From positions 42,704 to 106,703 of the forward strand of contig LFMX01000007.1 in the NCBI GenBank assembly GCA_001184405.1: DNA of 64,000 bases, read 5' to 3'. Position numbers and translations under genes: made by a program. The notes beneath the pieces were generated by a model. It made no database searches. It was not told the origin of the DNA and saw only the letters and a program-made list of their open reading frames with translations. Position 1 is the first letter of the stretch. The number at the start of each line of letters is the position of its first letter. Positions 39,320 to 48,626 of the stretch are shown piece by piece. This DNA comes from Candidatus Burkholderia humilis (GTDB lineage: Bacteria; Pseudomonadota; Gammaproteobacteria; Burkholderiales; Burkholderiaceae).

Positions 39320-39758
39320 ATGACAGAGATGGTACCCGTACGGCTCCTGCAGGGCCCCAACCTCTATCCCGCGATCCTGCGGGTCTTCGAACGCGCCCCC
39401 GATTCCCCCCTGTCAGCTGAGGAGGCGTTTCGGCGCTTTCGCGCGCAAGGCGGCAAGACCGGTCCGGCTGCCTTTTATCGCGCATTGACCGCTGAAGGAA
39501 GCGGGGCTACTCAGACCCGTACACCTTCGCTCGGGATCGGCTGGTTACGAGATCAAGGATGAACCGACGCATGACCGGTTGATCTGTACGCTGTGCGGAC
39601 GTGTTCAGCGCTTCGACGATGCCGGACTCCATCAATGCCGCCAACGCATTGCCGAATACCATGGGTTTGACGTCGTTGGCGCCACGCATGTGATCTACGC
39701 GCATTGCCTGCGGCCCGACTGTGCACATTTCCAACGCCGAACCCTCAGTTCGATATAA
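39320..39758 (+). pseudogene. zur: Fur/Zur family metalloregulator, one frameshift
   Basis: The N-terminal winged helix (LYPAILRVFERAPDSPLSAE, then EEAFRRFRAQGGKTGPAAFY) is in one frame to about 39,492. The dimerisation domain (GYEIKDEPTHDRLICTLCGR, then HGFDVVGATHVIYAHC) is in another because one base is missing. The CxxC pair (CTLCG) and a C-terminal HCLRPDC can form the structural zinc site. In a cluster of zinc-enzyme paralogues the natural reading is a zinc-sensing Zur that controls it. GAGGACAG precedes the ATG at 39,320. Confidence 0.75.
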
Positions 39759-39765
39759 GATCGCA

Positions 39766-40272
39766 ATGAAGTTTGAGATGAAAGAAAATGAAGACAAGAC
39801 GCGCGATGTAGCCCCATCACATACCATCCTGTTCGCGGAACGACGATCCGTCCTTCAGGTCGAGGAAGGCCATGAATTGGCACCCCGTTTCGATGCCCAC
39901 GGTTTCCCTGCGTGACGACCGACGCCGACACCGACGAGGTGTTGATGCTGGGTACATGAACCGTCAAGCGCTCGCAAAGACCCTTGATACCGGTGAGGCG
40001 CATTATTGGAGCCGGTCGCGGCAAGCCGTGTGGCGAAAAGGTGCGACGGTGCATGAGTTGCGCATTGATGATGATCAGGACAGTATCCGGTTGCGGGTGC
40101 GTGCGCCGGGTCCGGCGCCAGTTGCCATGTCGGCTACCTGTCCTGCTTCTATCGCCGGGTGCCTGTGGCCGCCGAACGCGCACATGGTGGCGCACTGATA
40201 TTTGCCGAAACGGAAAAGGTTTTCGACCCTGCCGCGGTCTATGGAGATGCGCCCAATCCGACGCTGCTCTGA
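39766..40272 (+). pseudogene. hisI2: Phosphoribosyl-AMP cyclohydrolase paralogue (HisI2), several lesions
   Basis: The product would begin MKFEMKENEDKTR and reach [14 protein letters not shown], the usual HisI start region, after a 45-residue N-terminal extension. Single missing bases near 39,914 and 39,945 break the frame before [21 protein letters not shown] short in-frame loss removes residues of the GATSGH motif (reads [12 protein letters not shown]). Another break near 40,110 leads to the zinc-binding [13 protein letters not shown] and the end. HisI is a zinc enzyme of histidine synthesis, and extra copies are part of zinc-starvation clusters. Last gene of the cluster. Confidence 0.75.
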
Positions 40273-40625
40273 TCTGTCACGCTTGTCGTTGGGACCCCAA
40301 CGGGTTCACTCGGCGCATTGTCGTGCATAGATCGGAAATGGGCACAGAATAGGTGTTCCGGGTAAACTGATTTCCGAGTTGCCCGACGTGTTTCAGGACA
40401 ATCAATATTCCCGATTGCAGGATCGATGGTGAGAACTTGTTTGTCGTCTTGCTCATCGTGGCTCCACTCTCTCAGGAGACCGAGCCTCCGGCAAACCCGG
40501 CGCGATTCACGACCGCTCTTGTTCGACAGAGGACGATGACGCTTACGGCGGTGAGGCTCCTATCCCGCACCTGGGCCGTACATTCGAAGCCCCGGGAAAC
40601 GGTTTCGAATTCGCTTATCTACTTG
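40273..40625. other. Gap between the zinc cluster and dctB
   Basis: Apart from the IS3 relic (separate entry), a frame at about 40,525-40,633 on the plus strand reads AYGGEAPIPHLGRTFEAPGN, continuing GFEFAYLLVM and then a stop. It looks like the 3' end of a real gene that has lost its start, but I cannot name it. Confidence 0.3.
40340..40509 (-). mobile_element. IS3-family 5' end relic with start of orfA
   Basis: On the minus strand the end TGAATCGCGCCGGGTTTGCC resembles the terminal repeat of IS51/IS407-group IS3 elements. Fifty bases inside, ATGAGCAAGACGACAAACAA opens a frame MSKTTNKFSP, the characteristic start of their OrfA. The frame degenerates after about ten residues. No other part of the element is seen. 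It forms the right neighbour of the zinc cluster. Confidence 0.65.
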
Positions 40626-41045
40626 TCATGTAAAGAGTTTTACGCATGCGCGCGCGTTGAGATCTTCGAGATAACGGTCGGCGCGTTCGACATTCGCGGG
40701 ACTCGGATCATCCAGCACGTCCTGCACGACCGGATGTCTGGACAGCAGATACGGCAGATATTCGTAGCGGTCGAGCATGCTCTTGAGCGTGTTCGTGGTG
40801 CGATCGACACGATTCGCCGCATTCACCCGCAATTCGTCGATGCCACGCTGCCACGCGATATGCCACGTCAGCGCGCAGCACGCCACGAGCGCGGCGAACA
40901 ACGCGAAGAACACAACGATGCGGCGCGACACGTGAGCAGATTCCCGCGAAAGAGGATCAGTCATTGTGTCATAGGCGCGCGTTTTTTCCTGCGCGGAAAA
41001 CGGCTGCGGCGAAGCGTCCACAACCGGAGGCTTCGCCGCATTCAT
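40626..41045 (-). pseudogene. dctB: C4-dicarboxylate sensor kinase DctB, N-terminal part only
   Basis: The sequence has the first transmembrane helix (VVFFALFAALVACCALTWHI) and the start of the periplasmic sensor domain (RVDRTTNTLKSMLDRYEYLP, then LLSRHPVVQDVLDDPSPANV). It ends after NARA, about residue 133 of roughly 600; kinase domains are missing, and no dctD follows. It starts 36 bp after dctA, the normal operon layout. Confidence 0.75.
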
Positions 41046-41080
41046 GATCACGCTCTGATTCGCTTTGACTTGACGCGTGA

Positions 41081-42365
41081 TCAGGCCGACTTGGCTTCTT
41101 CGGTGTCGGTCACGTCGACATCGCGCGACAGGGCCGCTTTCAACTTGCTGCGGTCCAGTTCCTTTTCCCATGCCGACACGACGACCGTCGCCACACCGTT
41201 ACCGACGATGTTCGTCAGCGCGCGGCATTCCGACATGAAGCGGTCGATACCGAGAATCAGCACCATGCCCCGGAATGGTCGGCACCACCGCCAGCGTCGC
41301 GGCGAGCGTGATGAAGCCCGCGCCCGTTACGCCCGATGCGCCCTTGGACATGAGCATCGTCACCGCGAGCAGCGTCAACTGCTGGCCCCACGAGAGATCG
41401 GTGTTCGTCGCCTGCGCGATGAACAGCACGGCCATCGTCATATAGATGTTGGTGCCGTCGAGGTTGAACGAGTAACCGGTCGGCACGACCAGACCCACGA
41501 CCGAGCGCGAGCAGCCGAGCTTTTCGAGCTTGAGCATCAGTTGCGGGATCGCCGTTTCCGACGACGACGTGCCGAGCACGATCAGCATCTCTTCCTTGAT
41601 GTACGCGATAAAACGCAGGATCGAGAAGCCGACCATACGGGCGATCGCGCCGAGCACGACGACCACGAAGATGATCGACGTCAGATAGAACGTGCCGATG
41701 AGCTTGAGCATCGGCAGCAGCGAGCCGATGCCGTACTTGCCGATGGTGAACGCCATCGCGCCGAACGCACCGATCGGCGCGAGCTTCGTGATGATGCCGA
41801 CCATGCCGAACAGAATGCTCGACAAGCCTTCGATGAACGTCGTCACCACTTTGCCGCGCTCGCCGATATGCGCGAACACTGCGCCGAACAGCAACGCGAT
41901 CAGCAGAATCTGGAGGATTTCACCCTGCGCGAACGCCGACACCAGCGTGTCCGGGATGATGTGCATGAAGAAATCGACTGTGGTCTGGCCGTGCGCCTTC
42001 GTCGCGAGGGAATCGACGGCCTTGTGGTCGAGCGTCGCCGGATCCACGTTGAAGCCTACGCCCGGACGCAGGATGTGCGTCGCGGCGAGGCCGAGGATCA
42101 GCGCGAACGTCGACACGATTTCGAAGTACAGCAGCGCCTTGCCGCCGACGCGCCCGACTTTCTTCATGTCTTCCATGCCAGCGATACCGGTGACGACGGT
42201 ACAGAAGATGATCGGACCGATCACCATTTTGATGAGTTTGATGAAGCCATCGCCGAGCGGTTTCATGTCGGTGGCGAGCGTGGGATAGAAATGCCCAAGC
42301 GCAATGCCGATGATGATCGCAGCGATCACCTGCACGTACAGGACTTTATAGAAAGGTTTTTTTCA
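41081..42365 (-). pseudogene. dctA: C4-dicarboxylate transporter DctA, two frameshifts
   Basis: A DAACS-family symporter for succinate, fumarate and malate. The core is intact over about 360 residues, with [20 protein letters not shown] and the serine-rich [12 protein letters not shown] typical of the family. Near 41,270 one base is lost, so the last 60 residues ([20 protein letters not shown] onward) are in another frame. At the 5' end GTGAAAAAAACC carries seven A's where six would give [13 protein letters not shown], so the start is also out of frame. Succinate uptake by this system is probably lost unless both are sequence errors. Confidence 0.85.
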
Positions 42366-42778
42366 CGATGGTTCCAGGCAATAATAGGCAGTTGGCGAAA
42401 GTACAGCCAGCGGCAGGCCTTGACACTTTTGTCCGTGCGCGGGTGTTTCTGTGGGATGCGCACGTGAAAACGCGTCGCGAAAGCGAGAGCCGCTTCGTCG
42501 ACGGATTCAGGGACGTTGGGATGCGAGAAAGGTCTTCATCGGCTTGTCTCCTTGACTTTTATGGGCGGCTTCGCGGGCCGTGCCTTTTATATTGCAAGGT
42601 GGATGCCAGTTTTTGGGTTAGCTTAAGCCATTGATTTATTGCGAGTTTTCTTAAATTTGCTGCGCGGCGAATCTGGGTTTCCGGAAATCCGGAATGGGGG
42701 TGTCTGGGGAGCTGGAAAGCGGGTTATCGCTGCTTCGGCAACTAGCAAGCGTGACTTGAAAGTTGCCGCGCGGCCAAT
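42366..42778. other. Intergenic region upstream of dctA
   Basis: No gene of normal size. On the minus strand AAGGAGACAAGCCGATG (about 42,533-42,549) opens a ten-codon peptide, MKTFLASQRP. With a good ribosome binding site it may be a leader peptide or the remnant of a gene start. The rest up to the terminator at 42,779 shows nothing I can support. Confidence 0.35.
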
Positions 42779-42808
42779 AAAAACCCCCACGGTCTCCCGT
42801 GGGTTTTT
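42779..42808. terminator. Rho-independent terminator of lipA
   Basis: CCCACGG/CCGTGGG stem with A-run on one side and T-run on the other (AAAAACCC...GGGTTTTT). It lies 20 bp past the lipA stop on the minus strand, where the transcript would end in GGGGGUUUUUAUU. Confidence 0.8.
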
Positions 42809-42828
42809 CACAAACTGCGCAAAAGCGT

Positions 42829-43815
42829 TTAAACCACGCCCGCCCCATGCGCCTGCTGATCCGCATGATAGCTGGAGCGCACCATCGCGCCGACAGCCGC
42901 GTGCGTGAAGCCCATTTTGTACGCTTCTTCCTCGTACATCTTGAACGTATCCGGATGTACATAAGCCCGCACCGGCAGATGATGCTCCGACGGCTGCAAA
43001 TACTGGCCGATCGTCAGCATATCCACATCGTGCGTGCGCAGATCGCGCATCACCTGCAGGATTTCCTCTTCCGTTTCGCCCAGACCTACCATAAGCCCCG
43101 ACTTCGTCGCGACTTCCGGATGCAGCGCCTTGAAGTCCTTCAGCAATTTCAGCGAGTGGTGATAATCCGAACCCGGACGCGCTTCCTTGTACAGACGCGG
43201 CACCGTTTCGAGATTGTGGTTCATCACATCGGGCGGCGCGGCGGTCAGAATGTTGATCGCGCGATCCAGCCGGCCTCGGAAATCCGGCGTCAAAATTTCG
43301 ATGTGCGTTTCCGGCGAATGCTCGCGCACATGCTTGATACATTCGACGAAGTGCGCCGCGCCGCCATCGCGCAGATCGTCGCGATCGACGGACGTGATCA
43401 CCACGTACTTCAGTTTCAGCGCGCCGATGGTGCGCGCGAGATTGATCGGTTCATCCGGATCGAGCGGATCGGGACGGCCGTGGTCCACGTCGCAGAACGG
43501 ACAGCGGCGCGTGCACTTGTCGCCCATGATCATGAACGTCGCCGTGCCCTTGCCGAAACATTCGCCGATGTTCGGGCAGCTCGCTTCCTCACACACCGTA
43601 TGCAGGCTGTGCTCACGCAGAATCTTCTTGATTTCGTTGAAACGCGAATTGCCGGTCGCCATGCGCACGCGAATCCATTCCGGCTTCTTGAACTTTTCGA
43701 TAGGAATGACCTTGATCGGAATGCGCGACGTCTTGGCCTGCGCCTTCTGCTTGGCAGTGGCGTCGTAAGCGGGAGCGGTAGTTTCACCGGCCAGGTTTGC
43801 GGTTGCGTCAGTCAT
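42829..43815 (-). CDS. lipA: Lipoyl synthase LipA
   Basis: Radical-SAM enzyme that inserts two sulfurs into octanoyl groups on lipoyl domains. The 328 residues contain both cysteine sets: the auxiliary cluster [12 protein letters not shown] (about 87-98) and the radical-[11 protein letters not shown] (CxxxCxxC). The downstream part (MSNHNLET-type [35 protein letters not shown]) is conserved. The ATG at 43,815 overlaps the lipB stop, so the pair is co-translated. Intact. Confidence 0.95.
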   Translation of the reverse strand: MTDATANLAGETTAPAYDATAKQKAQAKTSRIPIKVIPIEKFKKPEWIRVRMATGNSRFNEIKKILREHSLHTVCEEASCPNIGECFGKGTATFMIMGDKCTRRCPFCDVDHGRPDPLDPDEPINLARTIGALKLKYVVITSVDRDDLRDGGAAHFVECIKHVREHSPETHIEILTPDFRGRLDRAINILTAAPPDVMNHNLETVPRLYKEARPGSDYHHSLKLLKDFKALHPEVATKSGLMVGLGETEEEILQVMRDLRTHDVDMLTIGQYLQPSEHHLPVRAYVHPDTFKMYEEEAYKMGFTHAAVGAMVRSSYHADQQAHGAGVV

Positions 43816-44594
43816 TCGGTCAATCCGGTTGATGCAGCGGAGCGGCTGTCGTTCGAGCCGTCGTGCGGTTGAGCGGCGGAATGCGGGACGCCGCTGATTT
43901 GATCCGCCAGCCGTTCGGCCAGCAAGAGGGCTACGTCGCGCCAGCCGGCATCGACGCCGAGCGTCGCCATGTCGACTGTTTCGAGTCCCGCGTAGCCGCA
44001 CGGGTTGATGGCGAGAAAGGGCTGCAAATCCATCTTCACGTTCAGGCTGACGCCGTGATAGCTGCAGCCGTTGCGGATTTTCAGCCCGAGCGCGGCGATC
44101 TTCGCGCCCTCATGCATCTTGATACGATCGTTCGCGTCTTGCGGATGCGGCGCCACGTAAATTCCGGGCGCGCCGACCTTGCGATCGGTCGCGAGATTAT
44201 ACGCCGCGAGGGTTTCGATCACGGCTTCCTCGATGCGCCGCACCAGCTCGCGTATCATCAGCTTTCGCCGCTTCAGATCAATCAACAAATACGCGACGAT
44301 CTGCCCCGGCCCGTGATACGTAATCTGCCCGCCGCGATCCACCTTGACGAGCGGAATGCCGCTATTCGCGAGCAAAAGATGCGCGGGATCGCCCGCAAGA
44401 CCGAGCGTGAAAACCGGCGGGTGTTCGACGAGCCAGATTTCGTCGCGCGTGCCGGGCGTGCGGGCGTCGGTGAACGCGCGCATCGCGTCGAACGTGGGTT
44501 GATAGTCTTCGCGGCCGAGCCAGCGCAGCGTGACCGAAGCGACTTCGGTCACAACGGGAATTTCGGCTGAAAAATCAAGCAGTGTGGCGGACAT
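43812..44594 (-). CDS. lipB: Octanoyltransferase LipB
   Basis: Transfers octanoate from acyl-carrier protein to lipoyl domains, the step before LipA. The 260-residue protein has [20 protein letters not shown], the catalytic lysine in [17 protein letters not shown] and the catalytic cysteine in [10 protein letters not shown]. The last 25 residues are a low-complexity tail ([18 protein letters not shown]). Intact and overlapping lipA. Confidence 0.94.
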   Translation of the reverse strand: MSATLLDFSAEIPVVTEVASVTLRWLGREDYQPTFDAMRAFTDARTPGTRDEIWLVEHPPVFTLGLAGDPAHLLLANSGIPLVKVDRGGQITYHGPGQIVAYLLIDLKRRKLMIRELVRRIEEAVIETLAAYNLATDRKVGAPGIYVAPHPQDANDRIKMHEGAKIAALGLKIRNGCSYHGVSLNVKMDLQPFLAINPCGYAGLETVDMATLGVDAGWRDVALLLAERLADQISGVPHSAAQPHDGSNDSRSAASTGLTE

Positions 44595-44657
44595 GGTGAC
44601 GATAGTTTACCTAAATCATCCCCTGCCCGCCGATGGTGAATTCGCATGCAATCGATG

Positions 44658-45005
44658 TCAAACGCACATACCTGCATCAAACCACGCGCCAACCCGCACG
44701 AAAGCGCTGCACCAGCCGCTCCATTCCCGCCGATGCCCAGCGCGGATCGCGCGTTCATCGCAACGCGGCACGATCGTGAATTCGACGCGCGCCGGTTGAT
44801 CGCCCTCGACCGAAAGCCATAGGCGCTCGCGTTCGCGCAGCTTCAGCCGGTCGCCGGGCATCAGCCAATAATCTTTGATGTCGTTGTTGCGCGTCGCCCA
44901 GACCGCCGCGCCGTGTACGGACAGGCGCGTGCTGCATGCGACGCGCGTCGGCACGGTTTCGCCCGGCTTGATTTCGAAGGTGACGCTTGTTGAAATTTCT
45001 CGCAT
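44658..45005 (-). CDS. DUF2917 family protein
   Basis: 115 residues. The first 80 form the beta-rich DUF2917 pattern (VTFEIKPGETVPTRVACSTR, then VWATRNNDIKDYWLMPGDRL and LWLSVEGDQPARVEF). Function unknown. In Burkholderia this family is commonly divergent from a GcvA-like LysR gene, as here. Intact. Confidence 0.7.
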   Translation of the reverse strand: MREISTSVTFEIKPGETVPTRVACSTRLSVHGAAVWATRNNDIKDYWLMPGDRLKLRERERLWLSVEGDQPARVEFTIVPRCDERAIRAGHRREWSGWCSAFVRVGAWFDAGMCV

Positions 45006-45142
45006 GATCCACTCCGCCAAGGAACGTTTCGATGACTAGAATCCTAGGCGTGACTAAGCATTAGGGAAAACGATCAATTTTCACCGCTATGTGAGTTTCT
45101 TTGACAACGACGTTTGCAACGACGACTTCCGCGAGCATCCAC

Positions 45143-46096
45143 ATGGACCTTCGCCAGCTTCCTGCTCTGAACGCTTTGCGCGCCTTCGAAGCCGCCGCAC
45201 GCCACGAAAGTTTTTCCCGCGCCGCCGCCGAACTCTTCGTCACGCACGGTGCGGTCAGCCATCAGATTCGCGGACTGGAGGCGGAACTGGGCGTGACGCT
45301 CTTCGCGCGCGACGGAAAACGCGTGCACCTGACCGATCGCGGCCGCCAGTACGCCGCCGAAGTGCGCGCGGCTCTGGTTTCGCTGGCGGAATCGACACGG
45401 CACATCCGTTCGGGCGATCGCGACCGGCGGCTGATCGTATCGATGCTGTCGTCCTTCGCCCCGCGATGGCTGACGCCGCGCGTGGGGCGGTTCATCGAAA
45501 AGCATCCGGAAGTCGATCTCGAATTGCTGTCGAGAAACGTGCTCACGGATTTCAACAGCGATGACGTCGATGTCGCGATCCGTTTCGGCTACGGCAAATA
45601 CGCCGGTCTGCACACGGAAGAGCTGCTGGACGAAGTGTTTTTTCCGGCGTGCTCGCCGAATTTTCGGGACGGCGCGCTGCCGCGCTTGCCGCGCGATCTG
45701 GAAACCATGCCGCTGCTGCAGTCGGACGAAGAATTGTGGCGTCCGTGGTTCGATGCCGCCGGTCTCACCGACGTGCCCGAGCCCAAGCGCGTTGTTTTAT
45801 ATGAGGATTCGTCGAATTTGCTGCAAGCGGCGATGGACGGACAGGGCATCGCGCTGGTGCGGCGTTCCTTGTCGATGCCGGAAATCGCGGCGGGACGGCT
45901 CGTGCGTCTGTTCAATATCGACGGCCCGAGCCCGTGGAAGTACTACTTCGTTTGCCCGCCCGCGCTGATGGAAACCGCGCGCGTGCAAGCGTTCAGAAAC
46001 TGGATTTTCGATGAAGCCGAGCAGTTCAGACTGCTCTACGAGCGCCCGCCCGCCGTCTGCGATGCGCCCGCCACGCCGCTTAAAGCACTATCTTGA
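45143..46096 (+). CDS. LysR-family regulator, GcvA-like
   Basis: 317 residues. The N-terminal winged helix (ALRAFEAAARHESFSRAAAE, then LFVTHGAVSHQIRGLEAELG) belongs to the GcvA subgroup. The effector domain shows DVAIRFGYGKYAGLHTEELL and DSSNLLQAAMDGQGIALVRR. GcvA proteins control glycine cleavage or other targets, often divergent genes; here the divergent neighbour is the DUF2917 gene. The ATG at 45,143 fits the family start. The 3' end overlaps ybeD by 17 bp, convergent. Intact. Confidence 0.88.
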   Translation: MDLRQLPALNALRAFEAAARHESFSRAAAELFVTHGAVSHQIRGLEAELGVTLFARDGKRVHLTDRGRQYAAEVRAALVSLAESTRHIRSGDRDRRLIVSMLSSFAPRWLTPRVGRFIEKHPEVDLELLSRNVLTDFNSDDVDVAIRFGYGKYAGLHTEELLDEVFFPACSPNFRDGALPRLPRDLETMPLLQSDEELWRPWFDAAGLTDVPEPKRVVLYEDSSNLLQAAMDGQGIALVRRSLSMPEIAAGRLVRLFNIDGPSPWKYYFVCPPALMETARVQAFRNWIFDEAEQFRLLYERPPAVCDAPATPLKALS

Positions 46097-46391
46097 CCAT
46101 CGGATGGCCGGTCAGCGCGCGGTAGATATCGTCGAGATGCGCGCGGTTCTGCGCGCGCACGGTACACGTAAGGCCCGTGTAATTGCCACCCGACGAAGGA
46201 CGCGTTTCCACGCGCGACGCATCGAAGTCCTGGTCGAAATCCTTCAGCACTTTCACGATCGTGTCCTGGAACTCGGGATGCGCCTTGCCCATCACCTTGA
46301 TCGGGAAATCGCAGGGGAAGTCGAACAGTTCGTCGGCGCTGTGGGCGGCGGAATCGGTTGGATCGGTGGATTGCGGTTTGGAATCGGACAT
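46080..46391 (-). CDS. ybeD: YbeD/DUF493 family protein
   Basis: 103 residues with the compact alpha/beta DUF493 fold: FPCDFPIKVMGKAHPEFQDT, then RPSSGGNYTGLTCTVRAQNR and IYRALTGHPMVKIVL. The family lies between dacA/dacC and lipB in many proteobacteria. Role unclear, possibly regulatory. The normal order dacC-dat-ybeD-lipB-lipA is kept except for the LysR and DUF2917 genes in between. Intact. Confidence 0.88.
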   Translation of the reverse strand: MSDSKPQSTDPTDSAAHSADELFDFPCDFPIKVMGKAHPEFQDTIVKVLKDFDQDFDASRVETRPSSGGNYTGLTCTVRAQNRAHLDDIYRALTGHPMVKIVL

Positions 46392-46437
46392 AACTTTCTC
46401 CTTCATTTTCGCGCGTCGCTCGAACGGCTTAACCGGC

Positions 46438-47277
46438 TCAGGCAGCGAACTCGCGCGCCTTGGCCCGCTGATACGCGTCGTAAAGCGCAGCATAGGCCGG
46501 GACGGCCGTCGCCGACGCTTTTTCCATCGAGCGTCGTGAGCGGCATGACTTCCTTCGTGGCCGAACTCATCATGATTTCGTCGGCGTCGCGCAGTTCGGC
46601 TTCGGTAACATCGCGCTCTTCGATCAGCGAATAGCGGATGCCTTCGAGAATGCGCGGACCGCGTGGCACGCCGAAGAGCTTGCCGCCCTTCACCACCCAG
46701 ATATTCGACGATGACCCTTCGGTCAGCAAACCATCGCGCAACTGAATGGTTTCGAGCGCGTCGTTTTCGGCGGCGTGCTGCGCCATCAGAACATTGCCGA
46801 GCAGCGAAATGGATTTGATATCGCAATGCAGCCAGCGCTTGTCTTCCGCCGTCACCGCGATCCCGCCGCGCCAGGAATCACCAGCTGTCCGACCATGACG
46901 AACACCATCGGCGTGATGCCCGCCGGAAACGCGTGCCCGCGGCGCTTGGCCACACCGCACGTCACTTGAATATAGACGAGCGCATCGCCTTCGCCGGCGT
47001 TCGATTCAATCGCACGGGCGATGAGCGCGCGCCAGCCGGCATCATCGAGCGGATTGTCGATGCGAATCTTGCCGAGGCTGCGTTCCAGCCGCGCGAGATG
47101 CTGAGTCAGGCGAAACGGCTTACGCGCGCCGCCGGGCTGCGCGTACAGCGGCACGACTTCGTACACGCCGTCGCCGAAGATGAAACCGCGATCGAGCACG
47201 GGAATGCGCACTTCGTACAGCGGCCCCCATTCGCCATTCAGATAAACGGTGGGATCAAATTCAGCGGCCTGGCTCAT
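46438..47277 (-). pseudogene. dat: D-amino-acid aminotransferase (class IV PLP enzyme), two frameshifts
   Basis: N-terminal part YLNGEWGPLYEVRIPVLDRG followed by FIFGDGVYEVVPLY in one frame, to about 46,865. Then the middle with the PLP lysine in DIKSISLLGNVLMAQHAAE and EGSSSNIWVVKGGKL. A second shift near 46,515 precedes the C-terminal end AYAALYDAYQRAKAREFAA. It would make D-glutamate or D-alanine. As dacC next to it is also broken, the peptidoglycan-related pair has decayed together. Confidence 0.82.
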
Positions 47278-47292
47278 CGTCTCACTCCTGGT

Positions 47293-48111
47293 TTATTTTT
47301 TCTTTTGCCACATCAGCAACGCGGAATCCCACAGGCGGCCAAAGAGACCGGCTTCGGGCACATCCTGCAGCGCAACGAGCGGGAACTGCGCGACTTCCTT
47401 GCCGTCCGCAACCATCTTGACGGTGCCGATCTGCTGGCCCTTTTTGATCGGCGCGATCAAAAAGTCATTATGCGTGACGTTCGGCTTGACCTTGTCGCCC
47501 ATACCCTTCGGCACGGTGATGTACTGATCCGTCAGCACGCCGGCCTGCACGTTGTCCACCGCGCCCTTGTACACGCGCGGCGATTCGACGACCTGATTCG
47601 CCTTGAACAGACGCAGCGCGTCATACGCGGTAGCCGTAGTTCAGCATCTTCAGGCTGTCTTGCACGCGATTGTGCTCTTTCGGCTCGCCCATCATGACCG
47701 CGACCAGACGACGGCTCGCGTCCGGCACACCCGCCAGCGGACGCTTGGCCGTGGCGATCAGACAGTAACCGGCGGCTTTCGTGTGGCCGGTCTTCAGACC
47801 GTCGACGGTCAGATCGAGCCACAGCAGGCGATTGCGGTTCGGCTGCTTGATCTTGTTGTACGTGAATTCCTTCTCCGAGAAGATGCTGTAGTACTCGGAG
47901 AAATCGCGGTCCGGATTGCCGGATGCGAGCACCTGATTGCTGGTGGCATCGACGAGCACCCACGAATGCGCGGTGACGTCGGGCGGCGGAACCTGCGCGA
48001 AGGCGCTCGCGGCAGCAAGCACGGCCGGCAGCACGAGCGGGGCTTTGAAAGAGCGTGACGCGACACGATGGAACTGGAAGGGAAAGACAGGCCGGAAGGG
48101 ACAAGGCGCAT
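47293..48111 (-). pseudogene. dacC: D-alanyl-D-alanine carboxypeptidase (PBP5/6 type), catalytic core deleted
   Basis: Signal-peptide-like start, VPPPDVTAHSWVLVDATSNQ, then VLASGNPD joins directly to RDFSEYYSIFSEKEFTYNKI (near 47,911). Full-length enzymes have about 130 residues in between, including the serine of SxxK and the SxN motif, and these are gone in frame. The KTG motif remains (VDGLKTGHTKAAGYC). A further frameshift lies near 47,625, after which the C-terminal domain (RVYKGAVDNVQAGVLTDQYI) runs to the stop. The 5' limit is uncertain because no clear start is in frame. Confidence 0.85.
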
Positions 48112-48150
48112 AGGATCGATCGGCAGAAAAAAGCAGGCTGCGTCGATGGC

Positions 48151-48178
48151 GATCGGGGATCGGGGATCGGGGATCGGC
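48151..48178. repeat. Heptanucleotide tandem repeat (GATCGGG) x4
   Basis: Four successive GATCGGG units (the last ends in C). It lies just upstream of dacC and close to the octanucleotide array, in a stretch with no coding gene. Confidence 0.85.
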
Positions 48179-48263
48179 AGAATCGGCGAAGCACGGGTTG
48201 AACAGGCAGACCGTTTATGCCAGTCGGGCTCATCGCCAGGACGGCGGCACGCGTGGTGCCGCA

Positions 48264-48335
48264 GCGACGAAGCGACGAAGCGACGAAGCGACGAAGCGAC
48301 GAAGCGACGAAGCGACGAAGCGACGAAGCGACGAA
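48264..48335. repeat. Octanucleotide tandem repeat (GCGACGAA) x9
   Basis: Nine exact copies of GCGACGAA without interruption. This is a simple sequence repeat of a kind that changes length by replication slippage. It lies 150-225 bp upstream of the dacC start and is followed by an imperfect 17-bp doublet (CGGTTCTCAAACGTCGC / CGGTTCTCGAACGTCGC, 48,362-48,396). No gene is convincingly encoded across it. Confidence 0.95.
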
Positions 48336-48571
48336 GCGCACATTCGACAGAAGGCCGCGGAAACGGTTCTCAAACGTCGCGGTTCTCGAACGTCGCGAAG
48401 CGCCGGTCGATGGCCGCGCGGTCGGTTGCATGAAAAATTCTGCGCCATTATACGCGTGGGCCGCAGCGCGTTTCCTGCGAATCTGCCCACATCTCGCGGG
48501 TTTTAACGTTTTTCGGGAACCGCTTAGGCCGTTTTTTTGATGTCGAATCGAATCATGAAACAGTGCAAATG
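48336..48571. other. Intergenic region downstream of the octanucleotide array
   Basis: The 17-bp doublet, then AT-richer DNA with no gene, leading to the terminator at 48,572. Whether a dacC promoter lies here or right of the array cannot be told. Confidence 0.4.
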
Positions 48572-48611
48572 AAAAGCGGCGCAAGCTATCGAAAGCCTTG
48601 CGCCGCTTTTT
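48572..48611. terminator. Bidirectional-looking terminator past the hydrolase gene
   Basis: AAAAGCGGCGCAAG and CTTGCGCCGCTTTT form a perfect 14-bp stem around an 11-base loop, with T-runs in both directions. It ends the minus-strand hydrolase transcript (stop at 48,627). Confidence 0.85.
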
Positions 48612-48626
48612 ATGCGAGTCGTGATT

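Noticed and set aside
40437..42467. A 676-codon plus-strand open frame opposite dctA and dctB
   Set aside because: Composition is dominated by Arg, His, Asp and Glu as expected for the antisense of a membrane transporter; the minus-strand frames are clear DctA and DctB.
48264..48335. Octanucleotide array as a CRISPR array
   Set aside because: Units are 8 bp with no spacers and no cas genes nearby.
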